Source of the DNA: Siphonodentalium dalli | Taxonomy: Eukaryota > Mollusca > Scaphopoda > Gadilida > Siphonodentaliidae | Assembly: GCA_032622095.1 (NCBI GenBank) | Contig: CP136065.1 | Location: 242,831,530-242,895,529 of the forward strand | DNA length: 64,000 nucleotides | Reading direction: 5' to 3' | Part shown: piece by piece, positions 33,346 to 44,950 of the stretch | How the letters are laid out: every line of letters starts with the position of its first letter | Position numbering within the stretch: position 1 is the stretch's first letter | Made by a program: the position numbers and the translations under genes | Notes under the pieces: model-generated | What the model was told of the DNA's origin: nothing | The model's database searches: none | Seen by the model: the letters and a program-made list of their open reading frames with translations, nothing else

Positions 33346-33734
33346 TGATATACATGCAGGCCAGTGCATTTCTATACTTGTTTGTTCTTTCATTGATTTC
33401 CATTACAGAAACCATACCCGGGCGGTGCATAGTGCATACCATGTACTAGTATAAAGATAGACAGGAGTTGTCTGCCATGCACCGGCACCATGCCAATGGA
33501 ACATAATTATACCTGTGTTATATTGGTTCAAGTTTTACCATGTTCATAGTATATGAGATAATTACTTTATTTTCAGGACAGTCAATGCCAGCCCTATATG
33601 GATATTGGATTTCAGGATGAATAAATGGCTGAATTATTATGAAGTTTGTCCAACGGTATGTTCATTTTTTAATCTATGCAAATTATGTTTTAATGAAATG
33701 CAGATGCAGTGGTTTTATACCATACACTTTTGTA

Positions 33735-33760
33735 GCCCCCCTCCCATGGTCCAGTCGGTA
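33735..33760 (+). repeat. Possible tRNA-like SINE head
   Basis: 'tggtccagtcggtagagcgc' resembles a tRNA A-box region (TRGYNNAGY-GG). No clear B box follows at the usual distance, so it is a fragment at best. A C18 run lies at 34069-34086. The rest of 33346-34600 holds nothing I can support. Confidence 0.2.
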
Positions 33761-34603
33761 GAGCGCTAAATATATTACGTCGTCAAAGGCTGTCCAAAAC
33801 AAATTTGTGATCCACTCAGGGATGTGGTGACAGGGGGGGGGGGTTGATTTGGCAAATTTCATGTTCAGATGATAGTTCAGATCTATAAAAATACCTGAAT
33901 AATGGGCTGCCCAGTGGATTAGAGAATAGCTTATAGGCTACTTTCCAGGCCTGCGAGGGAAGAGTTAAATTTATAAGCACGAGGGGTATGCAAATGGAAT
34001 TACGAAAACTTGTGAATTTGTTTTGAATCAGGTGGGGGGGTTACTGGTTGGTAATTCCAAAGGTGGAACCCCCCCCCCCCCCCCCCAATGGAGAATCTCT
34101 AGCCAGCTCCCTGTCAACACTAAGAGCTCGGTTAATCGAGTCGTTTTATCTGGGCAAGTTTGTCAGTTGCTTACTGGGAGGGGGGTTGGTGCATGGTTTC
34201 TATATGCAGTGAAGTGATTTCTCAATGAAGTTTACCCTCTGCATGGTCTTTCCTCTATCCGTCAGCCTCGCTACTGAAGCAATGATCAATCGCAACCAAC
34301 CATACAGATTTGCAAAAAAAATTCAATTTACGCACATTTATCTAAACGTTGCCTACCCTCATGCTGCCATCTCTGGTCAATAAAGAATCATAATTTATGA
34401 TTTGTCGATAAGTGCGGTTGTATTCACATGGTGCCAGTTGCAGCTCTAATTTGAAAATTCAACCCTTTGGGTAAGGACATAGATAGCAAATTCATGTATG
34501 AATTTCTGTCGAGTGTGCGACATGTGTGTAATAGGGTCCAAATGAACTGGAACCTCATTAATGAACAAGACTGATTTCACATGATTTCACATTATCGATT
34601 AAT

Positions 34604-34643
34604 TTATAACTTTACTTGATACTGACATAAATATCTGTTCTGA

Positions 34644-34674
<31 letters not shown>

Positions 34675-35440
34675 AAATAAATTTTATCCTGGTGACCGAG
34701 CACTGAACAACATTAGTGGACATGATCGCTTCGACGGTGAAAATAAATTGGTTGATACTGACATAAATGTTTGTTCTTACACCCCCCCTCACATGTGGTG
34801 AGAAATAAATACCCCCCATTACAGGTGAGAATTAAATTTTATCCTGATGATCATCGAACAATATTAGTGGGTGTGACCACTTTCATGCCCCCCCCCAAAT
34901 AAATTTTATTCTGACCCCCCGCTGACCGCTTTGATGTATCAATAAATTGGTTGATAGTGGCATAAATGTGGTGAGAACTGAGAAGTCAATTTTATCCTGG
35001 AGACCGAACCACATTAATGGAGTTGGTCAATTATTTGGTGGTCAATAAATTGGTTGATAATGCAGGATAATGACTTAAATATTTGTCCCCCCCCCACCCC
35101 AAACTAATTTTATCCTGGTGACCGAGCAACCTTAGTTGACGTGACCACTTTGATGGTAACAATAAATTGACTGATACTGACATAAATATTTGTTTTGACA
35201 TCCCCCCACTGTTATAGGGAGATATAAATTTTATCCTGGTGCCCGAAAGCACATTAATGAACTTGAGCGATTTGACAGTTTCCATAAATTGATTGATACT
35301 GACATAGATATTTGTTCTCACTCCTCCCTGTGTCGGTGAGAAATAAATTTTATCCTGGAGACCGAACTACAATTAGGAATATGACTGATTTGACTGTATC
35401 AATAATTGGTTAAATTTACATAAATATTCTGACCGCTTCC
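34604..35440 (+). repeat. ~120-140-bp tandem repeat with C runs
   Basis: About six to seven diverged units of 'aataaattttatcctggtg', 'accgagcac', 'aataaattggttgatactg' and 'acataaatatttgttctga', followed by a C run. The C run reaches 27 at 34644-34670. Confidence 0.85.
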
Positions 35441-35779
35441 CCTGGTACCACGTTGTGATGATTTGTCTAAAATACCTGGATCTAAGAATAAAATATATTC
35501 CGGCTACCTTTTGGCAAGAGCCATCTAGAGCATGATTTTATATTTTACTCGGTAGCCAAAACCCAGCAATTCAGAAAAGTTTAGCAATATTTGTTAAGGC
35601 GTGTATGAAGATTCACGAAAAAACAAGATATGACAAAATAAGATTTGATTAACCATATGTACACATGCTGCCATTACACATGTGTAATGTCAGCTTGTGT
35701 CCCTAATCTACAAAATGAGAAAACAAATTACGACGATATTGAAGAGGACGTTATAGACGTCGCCAGGACGATGATCACT

Positions 35780-36300
35780 AAGATCACAAGATGAAGATGA
35801 TTAGGTCGACTGCGCTAATGGCGACGATAATGATGATGACTGCATTGTACGATGGAGATGATGATGTTGATAATGACGACGATGATGACGTCGTTTATGA
35901 TGATGATTATGATGAAAATGATGACGGTGGTAATGATGAGGATAAAGATGACAGCGACGACAATGATGATGACTGACAACGACGATAACACCAGGCGACG
36001 AAGCTGATGATGGATAATGACGATGACGGACGAAGATGAAAAAGACAAAAATGTTGACATTGGTGACGATACGTATGATGACGATGAAGATGACGAATTA
36101 ATTGATGATGATGATGAGAATGGTGATGATGACGATGGTGATGAAGACAGTGTGATGGTGTTGATGGTGACGATGATCATGATGATGTTGATTATGATGA
36201 TGATGATGAATAATGATGATGATGATGATTATGAAAATGACGATGATGACAATGTCGACGACGATGATGACGTTGTTGATGATGATGATGTAAGTGACCC
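35780..36300 (+). repeat. GAT/GAC trinucleotide-rich block
   Basis: ~500 bp of imperfect GAT/GAC/AAT triplets. The plus strand encodes two Asp/Glu-rich frames (35791-35976 and 36017-36322), the latter running into GATGAT|GTAAGT at ~36289, a good donor. An acidic low-complexity exon is possible, but the other strand is equally open, so a microsatellite is more likely. Confidence 0.75.
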
Positions 36301-36319
36301 CATTGTATATATATGTACA

Positions 36320-37519
36320 TAGGCCAAAGAAAAAATTAGGGTAGGTAGGTAGGGAAATTTTATTTTTTTATTTTATTTTGATATTTTTTATCCAGCTGCA
36401 GAAATATTGAATTACCTCGACCGAAAATGACATAAAATGCCAACTTGTGTTGTGGGGAAAGTATTACTTGATAAACACAGCACTAGGAAATATACATTAA
36501 GATTGATGAAAGATCAAACTTACTTCATGCTTAAGTATGTTATTTATTATTTGGCTATAAACTTGGAATGAGATTGATGTCACTAAGAATTTTACCCATA
36601 ATACCACCATTATACCATACTTGTATTGTGACCACTGCATCCCCTTGTCTAGAGGTAGCCAGTGCACCCAACCTACCATGCCTGGTTTCTGGAAACAGCT
36701 GTACCCCTAACATATGTGGTCATAACCTATATACATGTATATATACAGACACACACACCATGTCTGTTTATAGTGTTCCTACCGGTACTCTCAGGCTCCA
36801 AATAAAAGTGCACGCCCAAATAATAGTACACAGGAAAAATTCCATTGAAAGTTAATAACAGTGCAGACCCAAATAATAGCACAGGGGAAACTGTGAGCAA
36901 AACATCAACTAAAAACATCAACTATAGTTAAAAAATTTATAGTACATGTAGGTCAAGCATAGGAATCAACATAGTATGTGTCATGTATAGTTTTATTCGA
37001 TATTTAAATGTTCACATGTATGCCATATACTTGAATATGTACATGCCTAAAATTATAAGCTCAACAATTTGGTATCAGAATAATATAGAAATCTCAATTT
37101 CCATACCCTCAAAATTAATAAACTTGCAGACTCAAATAAGCACTGTGCAGGGGGGGGGGGATTTCCCAAGAAAATAATAAATGGCATGCATGTTTATTTG
37201 GAACTCATGAATATGTTCCATAAGTCCCAAACAAGACATACAGGTAAAGCAGGCATGAGATCCACTCTCTTGAAATTAAAATTGCAAGATTCATGCCTAT
37301 CAATCCACAACCCATCACACACATGTGGCTTTTGAGACAATTAACTGTCACTTCATGTCACTTATCACAGGCTTATCACTTATCACATTAATTTTTTTTT
37401 TTTTTTTTTTAGAACATTTTGACTTTTTCTCAAAATATCAATAAAAAAGATTAGGGTCGGCGGGTTATTTTTAGGGTCGGTCGATGTACGGAAACATAGT
37501 ATCTTTTTTCTTTGGCCTA
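36320..37519. mobile_element. 1.2-kb TIR element (TAGGCCAAAGAAAAAA ends)
   Basis: TAGGCCAAAGAAAAAA at the left and TTTTTTCTTTGGCCTA at the right. The right half (37200-37519) is repeated inverted at 15091-15470, supporting a mobile family. The interior has 'ttagggtcggcgggtta' near the right end. No coding, and no clear target duplication. Confidence 0.65.
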
Positions 37520-38384
37520 CATATCCATGTTCTGCATTAATTTGCAGCTTTGACAATTAAAGCATAGCAATATATTTAAAGGGTCACCCATGCAGGATCC
37601 ATGCACAACATCCCTAATTCCATGGTCATATATCATTTTGGGAAAGATCATGTTATTCTTTCTAAAAATTTAAAGTGTGGTGTTCAGCATGGCTCATTTA
37701 TGAATTTTTGCCCTACCCGGTATGTACACACTACATGTATGTAATAGAGTCCTACATGTAACTGAGCTGGAACACAAAAATCACAAAGCAAACATGTATT
37801 ACATACAATTGTACATCTGCATAATGCCATCTCAAATTTATTAATGTATTTCTTTCAGATTCAGCATTAAGCGTCACCGAGTATCCACTGTCAAGGTTCA
37901 ACATACATGTACATTATCTGGAGATGTCATCTGGATTATGTGAACTGGACAACTCAATAACATGACTTCTGCTCTAACCAAGTCTTATTATGAATTTTGC
38001 CAAAACTCTCTACATGTGATTGTATACCAAACAAGTTTTGTTCAGGACACCTATGTACTACACCGCTTACTATAATACTTCACAGAAGAATATCAATATA
38101 TAATACACCCCTAGCTGAGTGTTAGTCAAGAATAAATTACATGGGGAAGAATAAATCCTGTTTTCCATACAGGTATGAAGTAAATTCCAAGTAATTGAAT
38201 ATTTTGAATAAATATGTATTATATTTTATAACAAACATGTATAATTATTTAGTTACTTTTAATAAACTACATCTATATGAACTATGCTTTGAATTATCTA
38301 GCTGACTTAACCCACACATGCCCATCATGTTACTTTCAGTGTACATGTACCTATTCCAAAAACAGTCTTATTTGATATTTGGCG

Positions 38385-38465
38385 GCAAAGTGATCGGGTT
38401 GTGATGCCCATGTCACAGGTCTGACCCTCCTTGAAAGTGTGTGAGTTTGATTCAGGGCTTGGACC
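38385..38465 (+). repeat. Possible tRNA-derived SINE fragment
   Basis: 'ggcggcaaagtgatcggg' (A-box-like) followed ~50 bases later by 'gagtttgattcagggc' (B-box-like). Spacing is right for a tRNA-derived promoter, but the matches are imperfect and no tail is seen. From 37520 to 38384 no feature is supported. Confidence 0.25.
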
Positions 38466-38699
38466 ATATGGACTTGTATCAATTTTCCCAAAACCAGAAC
38501 AAGTGAAAGAATTTCTTTAAAAAGATTACTATCCCGGTATCAGATATCCTAAACTTCTCAAGTTTAATATACTAGTAAATGTATTTGATACTCAATTTTT
38601 GTTTCATTAATTATTTTCAGCATTTTTGGATTTTGGACAATTGATACAAGTGCATGTTGTCAAATCCCTGAACCAAACCGACACATTTGCAACCAAGCC

Positions 38700-38875
38700 G
38701 GGTCATATGACACACCAAATGTGTTATCTGGCACATAATTATATGTGTCAGATGACCTATTTGAGCGACACAGGCTTTTTAGCAGGTGTGTCATTTGACC
38801 TGTTTGTATGACCATAGATGTGTCAGATGACCTAGATTCTGAGGACAAATTAGTGCGTCAGATGACATAGATTTT
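38700..38875 (+). repeat. GTGTCAGATGACCTA motif repeats
   Basis: 'gtgtcagatgacct' recurs about four times (for example at ~38745 and ~38820) with variants 'gtgtcatttgacct' and 'gcgtcagatgacat'. Confidence 0.6.
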
Positions 38876-39039
38876 TTCCCTCCTAGTGTATACGTATATA
38901 GTGTGCCATTGACGAATACTTAAGATACCTCCCAAAACAATTACCACCAACCCACAGGGTTTCCTTCAAAACCCTGCGACCCAAAATGGAATAAAAGGTC
39001 AGCAGACCACAATGTCCCCCAAAAACGTGGCAAGTCGAT

Positions 39040-40090
39040 GCCGCTTTGTTAAAGAAATTAAAAGAAATGTTGAAATTTTCTAAGTCGAAACTCCGTAAAA
39101 ATAAAAAAAATTCCGTCATCTATATACATGTTGCATATGTCCAATATGTGGGTAACAATATTCTGAAGATTCAAACATCTATTATCAAAACTGTAAGAGG
39201 AGTTGATTACACCATGAAGGTACCCTCATACAGAAAATTATAAAAATGTTCAATAATTCCTTAAAAAATAATTTTTCCTCCATTTATATACATCTCCAAT
39301 ATGTGGGTAACAATACTTTGAAGTTTCAAATATCTTCGATAAAAAATGTAGGAGGAGTTGATTACACCACGAAGGTACCTCATACAGAAAATTATAATGG
39401 GTTAATAACTCCGTCAATTTTTTTTTTTTTTCCGTCATCTATATATGTTGCACATCTTCAATATACGGGCAACAATATTCTGAAGTTACAAATCTCTAGG
39501 ATGAAAACTGTAGGAGGAGTTGATTACACCATGAAGGTACCCTCATGCAGAACATTTTTAAAAATGTTGAAATTTTCAAGTCGAAAAGAGTTAAAGACAT
39601 ATTATGTACTTGTTCGGGTGCGTGAAACTGAGGAATCTAGCATTCTACCAACGTCGCCAAAAATCTCAAGCAATTCGACCACACCACTCCGCAGAAAACA
39701 TCGTCTGAAATACGCTGAATTGTAAATATTTACTACTTGAATCGGGACGCATCTATCGGCGATAAACTAACGAAACACATTTTGCCATCGACAGTCGCTG
39801 CATTTAATTAATATATAAGAATGACGGTGTGTGTTGTCAATTTGTATATAAAATTTGTAAATATAACTACTTTGAACAAGAATATTCTACATTCCTATTT
39901 GATCACCCTACCGGAGTGTTTCACATCACTTTAATAACTTTGTCAAAAAATAATTTGTCCGTCATCTATATACATGTTGTATATCTTCAATATATGGGCA
40001 ACAACGTTCTGAAGTTTCAAATCTCTAGGATGAAAACTGTAGGAGTTGATTACACCATGAAGGTACCCAAAAGTCTGACGGACGGACCGA
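39040..40090 (+). repeat. Interspersed family shared with the 930-bp array
   Basis: Four copies of 'cgtcatctatatacatgtt', 'caatatgtgggtaacaata', 'ttctgaagtttcaaa', 'gaggagttgattacacc' and 'atgaaggtacc' (starts near 39114, 39283, 39433 and 39958). The reverse complement of this sequence forms part of the unit at 57580-61940. Ends in 'tctgacggacggaccgacgg'. From 40091 to 41145 no feature is supported. Confidence 0.85.
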
Positions 40091-41145
40091 CGGATAGAGC
40101 CCGCAATCATCTTTATGTCCGATTTTCACGACATTGTAGGGTGGCTGTTGACGATTTGTTAAGATTGTAAGAACTTTTGTGAATTCCGATTATTTTGCCT
40201 GTTTCAGTTGGCTAACACAATAACAGTGAATGACTAGCAATATTAATGTAAAGTAAATTAAACTTATTGAGGAGGAAAAAATATATTTCTGGAATACAGT
40301 CTGGTTAACAGGGCTTCAACCCCCAAATTGAAGTTCAGGCTGCTAAACCATAGTTTGGTTCTTTTTACAAAAACAAAATCGCTGAAAAATGGTGAGCTTA
40401 CTACATTGATGTGAATTGAACTAAAAATATTATTGATTGCGGTGATTTCTGGTGGAAACCCGAAATTGGGGGTTATGCCCCTAAAACCCTAACTTAGGTG
40501 CTTTAAAAAAAAAATCAGACTGCACCATGAAATTCCTCATCGAAAATTACCTTAGAAACCATTCTCAATATAAAGTTAACACCATTTCCCTAAAGAGCGC
40601 GTTTCTGAGACTAACAAAATAAAATGCAACGGACAACACAAAGCCAGAAAAGCCCGTAACGTCAAATCCAAAAAAAAACTGAAAAATAGATTTCTCAATT
40701 TTCCCACCAAAGAAGATTCTGTAACGTTAGTTATTTATGGCGTCGTGTTCTAGATCTCGGACACGGCGAGGTGAAGTGACGTCATCTGGCATTGAGCGTC
40801 GTGAGACAAAGTGCATTTGAACTGGCTGCAATATATGTGACGTTCCAATGTTGATTGCGCTGTAACAGGGATGTTTACGTTCCCTGGCTGTAACCTACCA
40901 AGCCGATCATCGGCTAGTACGTTTTTGATGTTTTATAATAAATTGCTGTGGGCCTATATTATGTATTTTATCGCTTCGTATCTAGGCGATATGCTACTAT
41001 ACCGATAGGCCTACTGTGTAATGATATGGAGGGAAATACATATGAAAGTATGTTGGTTCAACTTATGGATTTTATGAATATGGTGGACAGTCTCTCCCAC
41101 GAATCTGTTAATTGTCCCCCGAATGAACTATTAAAATAGCCGGTG

Positions 41146-41400
41146 TCCGTTCGTCGAGCCGTGCGTCGGAAATGGTTTCTTGATGATAACTTTAGTTTCG
41201 GTTATTTAGATCAAAAGCAAATTTCATAAGTGAGTTTATCGGTTATACAGGCTAAGTTCGAATATGGGTTTGCTCCGCCCATTTTTTGCGAGAGTTATGG
41301 CCCTTTTTCGACTTAGAATCCTGTCAATTTCTGGTTTCGGGATGATAACCTTAGTGTGTGTGATCATATCTGAATAAAATTTAGTATGATAGTTTATCCA
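41146..41400 (+). repeat. 'ttatggcccttttt' family repeat, copy 3
   Basis: 'gtccgttcgtcgagccgtg', 'tcttgatgataactttag' and 'gagttatggccctttttcga', related to 25070 and 25495. Confidence 0.7.
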
Positions 41401-41769
41401 CCATTTCATGGGACACTGGTTGGATTGTTCTGAAATTTAGTATCGGATTTAGGGTCCTTAATTGTTATTTTTTTCTTCAGAAAAGCTGATGCCCCCAATG
41501 AAGCCACTTTTTCGGGGGACACTGTGGCCAGACGGCCTTTTATTTCTATATATAAATGTCTACAAAACAAACGCAGAATTAGCGCAGCGGTCAAACGCCA
41601 ATAGTGGTCGGGTACCCATACCCATGGTAGAACAAGTTGAAACAAAAAATATTGAAGGATAAATATATAAGGGAAACTGGGGTGGAGTGGGACATATTAG
41701 ATAATATGGACAGTGGAGATAACTCCATGATGATAGGCCTACCATCGGTGGATGAGTTGCCTCGTCGGT

Positions 41770-42040
41770 TACGTAGCGATTCTCCGAAGACCCATAACTC
41801 CGAAGGTCCGATTCTCCGACGCCCCGATTCTCCGAAAGCCCATAACTCCGAAGTCCAGATTCTCCGAAATCCCATAACTCCGAAGACCCATAACTCCGAA
41901 AGCCCATAACTCCGAAGGCCTATAACTCCGAACGCCCATAACTCCGAAGACCTATAACTCCGAAAGCCCATAACTCCGAAGGTCTATAACTCCGAACGCC
42001 CATAACTCCGAAGGTCTATAACTCCGAAGGGCCGATTCTC
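41770..42040 (+). repeat. 16-bp minisatellite (ATAACTCCGAAGGCCC)
   Basis: About 16-17 units of ATAACTCCGAAGRCCC, with a GATTCTCCGAA variant alternating at the left end. One frame on the minus strand is a periodic low-complexity peptide (LWVFGVMGFRSYG-like), with no sign of being a gene. Confidence 0.95.
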
Positions 42041-42078
42041 AGAAGATCATGTCTTATCGCTTATTAAATAGTGTACAG

Positions 42079-42363
42079 TCCAGTGGCGGAGTCAATGGGG
42101 CCCTGTGTAAGACCGCCGCCCCCCCCCCCCAAACGTCAAATATCATGTAAACGTCCGGAAATCCCTCCTAGGCATTCAAATATTCACAGTGTTCCTGCAC
42201 AGGGGACCAACGATTGGGGGCGACCCCTCCCATACATGCGCTCCCCAAATCAGGCCTTCGTGATATGCTTTCGGCATATCATATGCATGATATATTCCCC
42301 ACATATCCCCCACATATGCTAATTAATGTGCACCCCTAAATGGGAACCCTGGCTCCGCCACTG
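42079..42363. mobile_element. hAT-type MITE (CAGTGGCGGAG termini)
   Basis: CAGTGGCGGAG at 42081 and inverted CTCCGCCACTG ending at 42363; CAGTGGCGGA is a common animal hAT terminus. Flanks GTGTACAG (42071-42078) and GTGTGCAC (42364-42371) match at 6 of 8. The interior has a C run. Confidence 0.65.
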
Positions 42364-42600
42364 GTGTGCACCGGGTATATTATAACGATACGCTGCAAGA
42401 ATGTCAGAGTAGCCTAACATGCACAGGGGCGAACGGGGGGCAAAGGGGCAGAACTCGCCCTTTTTTCTGGCGACTGAAAATACTTCAAAGAATTGCGTTC
42501 TGTTTGATCTCGGGATGCTGACGTCACACTCTCATTTCCTGCCACAATGTCTCTGCAAACTGTGGCACCAAGATCGTTTAATGTTGTCGCAAATACTGCA

Positions 42601-43096
42601 CGCACTCTTAGAACAAATGTGTATAAATACTACACAAAATGTGTTACATTTGATCTTAAACAAAATTGTGTAGAAATGACACATGACATATAATTATTTA
42701 ATGTGTCGGTGGAATATCATCAACGTTGAATATGATTGAATATGTGAGTGTATCATAGTTATTAGATGAAATGTGTTCTATTGGAGACACAAAACTCGTA
42801 AAGGCTACAACAGAACAAAAAATTGACAGCAGCTTTAAACTTTGTTATAATTGTGTAGCACCCAGTTTTAAAGCAGCTGCCAATTTTTTATTATGGCAGC
42901 TTTTACGAGGTTTATGTCTCAAATAGAACATATATCTCATCTATTAACTATAATATACTCACATATTCACTCATATTCAATGTTGAGAAAATTTCACCGA
43001 CACATTTATGTCATGTTGCATTTCTACACAATTTTGTTTAAGATCAAATGTAACACATATTGTGTAGTATTTATACACATTTGTTCTAAGAGTGCG
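42601..43096. mobile_element. 496-bp foldback element, TGCA-flanked
   Basis: Arms of ~220-240 bp: CGCACTCTTAGAACAAATGT at the left and its complement at the right, extending through 'cacatttgatcttaaacaa' and 'gaatatgattgaatatgtg'. TGCA lies on both sides (42597-42600 and 43097-43100). The small loop region has 'aaagcagctgcc'. No coding. Confidence 0.85.
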
Positions 43097-43296
43097 TGCA
43101 TGCACCGCCAAAGATGGCGGCAAGATCAGAGAGAATAGATAGTTTGATGCTACTGACCAATTGAAGACGATGTTGCATTTCAAAATAATGACGTCAACAA
43201 AATGCTGATCTCAATTTCAGTCTGAATTTCATTTCATTTTCACTTCGGATCGCGATGGTACGGTGGCTGGTTTAGGACATGGGAATTTTTTATTTT

Positions 43297-43430
43297 TTTC
43301 GTGGCCACGAAATAGCTAATTCGTGGCCACGAAATAACTAATTCGTGGCCACGAAATAACTAATTCGTTATAATAACGAATTAGTATTTCGTGGCCACGA
43401 AATAGCTAATTCGTGGCCACGAAATAACTG
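43297..43430. repeat. 22-bp palindromic repeat (TTCGTGGCCACGAA)
   Basis: Five copies of the perfect 14-bp palindrome TTCGTGGCCACGAA separated by ATARCTAA, with a central TTCGTTATAATAACGAA palindrome at ~43365-43382. The whole block is nearly a palindrome of palindromes. Confidence 0.95.
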
Positions 43431-43599
43431 ATCGCAGAGAAGCTACTATAAACCCCTTTGGCGTGGGACCCGGGCTCTATGGGGATATGAACGTCCGATA
43501 TAAACTAGCCCAGAGAGACGTGGAACACGGGTTAGGTCTCCCCAAGAGTGAACCAAGACAAACTGAATATTCATTAGTTTTTACCACAAGGGGTCGAAT

Positions 43600-43799
43600 G
43601 GGAATGACATTTCTCTCGGCCTATTGACCGATTTAAGTCAACTAAGGGGTTGTAGGGTGGCCCCAAAACAAACTTATAAATATTCACCCCTTTCGACCAT
43701 ACCCGATCCAAAATGGTCGCCGCTCAGAAGGGGTCAAATAGGGTAACCATTAATTCTCGGCCACTGACCGATATAGATCAAATAAAGGGTGGTGTATAC
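43600..43799 (+). repeat. 'gaccgatttaggtcaaata' tandem family, left part
   Basis: Units of ~120-130 bp: 'gaccgatttaagtcaacta', 'ggggttgtagggtggcc', 'tattcacccctttcgacc', 'ccaaaatggtcgcc' and 'aggggtcaaatagggtaac'. Interrupted at 43800 by a hAT element; continues at 44685. More units lie at 48880-49400. Confidence 0.8.
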
Positions 43800-44120
43800 T
43801 AGGGTCCGGCGAAGCTTCGAGATTCGATTCGATTCGAAATCGTCTTACTGATTCGATTCGATTCGAAATCGATCGTGTGATTCGAATGTTGTTCGAATCA
43901 CCATATTAACCTCATTCTGTACGAACTTGTTGAACAGCGTGTCCTACAAAAGCTCTAAAACAAACGCACGCAGATGTCGTTGAGAACGCCGTCGGTGCAC
44001 GAGATGCGGTCCTGTTTCGTTCAGTAAATTATTGCTCTTGGGTCGTCGCGGCGGCGAAATATCCATATCATCGATCCATCTCTTGTGCCCTTCCCTACTT
44101 TTTATTTATCCAAAATTATA

Positions 44121-44318
44121 ATGGCGGAAATTAAAAGTTATTTTGAATGCAGAGTTGACAAATTCAGGTGCAAATCGTGCACGACTGTACTATCAGTTCA
44201 GAAAACGGGCACTACCTCCCACTCATGGGCACACCTTAGTCGCAGTCATCCTGAAATCCACCATAAGGGCAAAAGAAAAGAAAGACTCAACACGAAAATT
44301 AACCGGCAACACGTCTAG
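44121..44318 (+). CDS. BED-type zinc finger, N-terminus of hAT transposase (truncated)
   Basis: Starts at the ATG with A at -3 and G at +4 (MAEIKSYFE); an upstream in-frame ATG at 44085 has weaker context. The sequence SYFECRVDKFRCKSC gives a Cys-x2-Cys pair, and HSWAHLSRSHPEIH gives the His pair, with the T..L..HL...HP signature of BED fingers. BED fingers bind transposon ends or host DNA and are N-terminal in many hAT transposases. The frame ends after a basic tail (KGKRKERLNTKINRQHV). The hAT dimerisation and catalytic regions are absent, so it could at most encode a DNA-binding peptide. Confidence 0.7.
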   Translation: MAEIKSYFECRVDKFRCKSCTTVLSVQKTGTTSHSWAHLSRSHPEIHHKGKRKERLNTKINRQHV

Positions 44319-44474
44319 TAGTAGCGGCGATGCGGGCGAGCCCCTAAAAAGAAACAGTTGTCACTAGCCACCTTTACGATGAAGAAAGAATTGGGCCCCG
44401 ATGAAAAAAAAAGTACGACAGAGTACGATTTATCTCATATTTTCATGTGCCGTTCTCAACATTTTTTATTGTGA

Positions 44475-44590
44475 CGCAGGTCCACACGGCAAGCTGCTAA
44501 ACACGCACAGGTGATGGTATGGGGAGGTGTGCACTCGCGCTGCAGCGGGATCGCCGACATAAATCTAGTTCTTGTCGATTTACCACGGGG
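44475..44590 (+). pseudogene. Tc1/mariner-like transposase scrap inside the hAT element
   Basis: One frame reads RRSTRQAAKHAQVMVWGGVH, then SRCSGIADINLVLVD. The V-M-V-W-G-G-V pattern followed by L-V-x-V-D is characteristic of the region after the first catalytic Asp in Tc1/mariner (IS630) transposases. It is bounded upstream by a stop and downstream by the hAT subterminal repeats. Too short to be certain. Confidence 0.35.
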
Positions 44591-44684
44591 AGTAAGATTC
44601 GATTCGAGATTCGATTCGATGTGAAATCCGTGTGTCTGATTCGATTCGAACAAAATCGATGATTCGCCGGACCCTAGTGTATAC

Positions 44685-44950
44685 GGTGGCTCGAAAAGTA
44701 AGCTAAATTTTCACACCTTCAGCCCACCTCGAGCGAAAATGATAACTGATCAGAGGGGTCCATATATGGTACCCATAAAGTGTGTTGTATAGGGTGACCC
44801 CTGAGACAAACTAAATATGCACTCGCTTTCACCCTCCGCGATCCAAAATGGCCGCACCAGATGGGTTCAATTATGGCACATGCTGAGACGATATGATCTC
44901 AATATTAACAGAGGGTGTGACCAAAGATTAGTTTTTATCAGGATATACAT
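44685..44950 (+). repeat. 'gaccgatttaggtcaaata' tandem family, right part
   Basis: Resumes after the hAT element with 'ggtggctcgaaaagtaagc', 'ttttcacaccttcagccca', 'cgatccaaaatggccgc' and 'gtgttgtatagggtgacc'. From 44951 to 45405 no feature is supported. Confidence 0.75.

Larger units (their letters stand above)
43800..44676 (+). mobile_element. Internally deleted hAT element, perfect 8-bp TSD
   Basis: TAGGGTCCGGCGAA at the left end is inverted as TTCGCCGGACCCTA at the right, flanked by an identical 8-bp duplication GTGTATAC (43792-43799 and 44677-44684). Subterminal regions are full of 'gattcgattcga' in both arms. It retains a BED zinc-finger exon (44121-44318) but not the transposase core. 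It is inserted in a repeat unit, and the perfect duplication means recent movement, presumably using a transposase supplied from elsewhere. Confidence 0.93.

Noticed and set aside
41560-41971. Overlapping 115- and 126-codon minus frames as proteins
   Set aside because: Both run through the 16-bp minisatellite; the peptide periodicity mirrors the DNA repeat.
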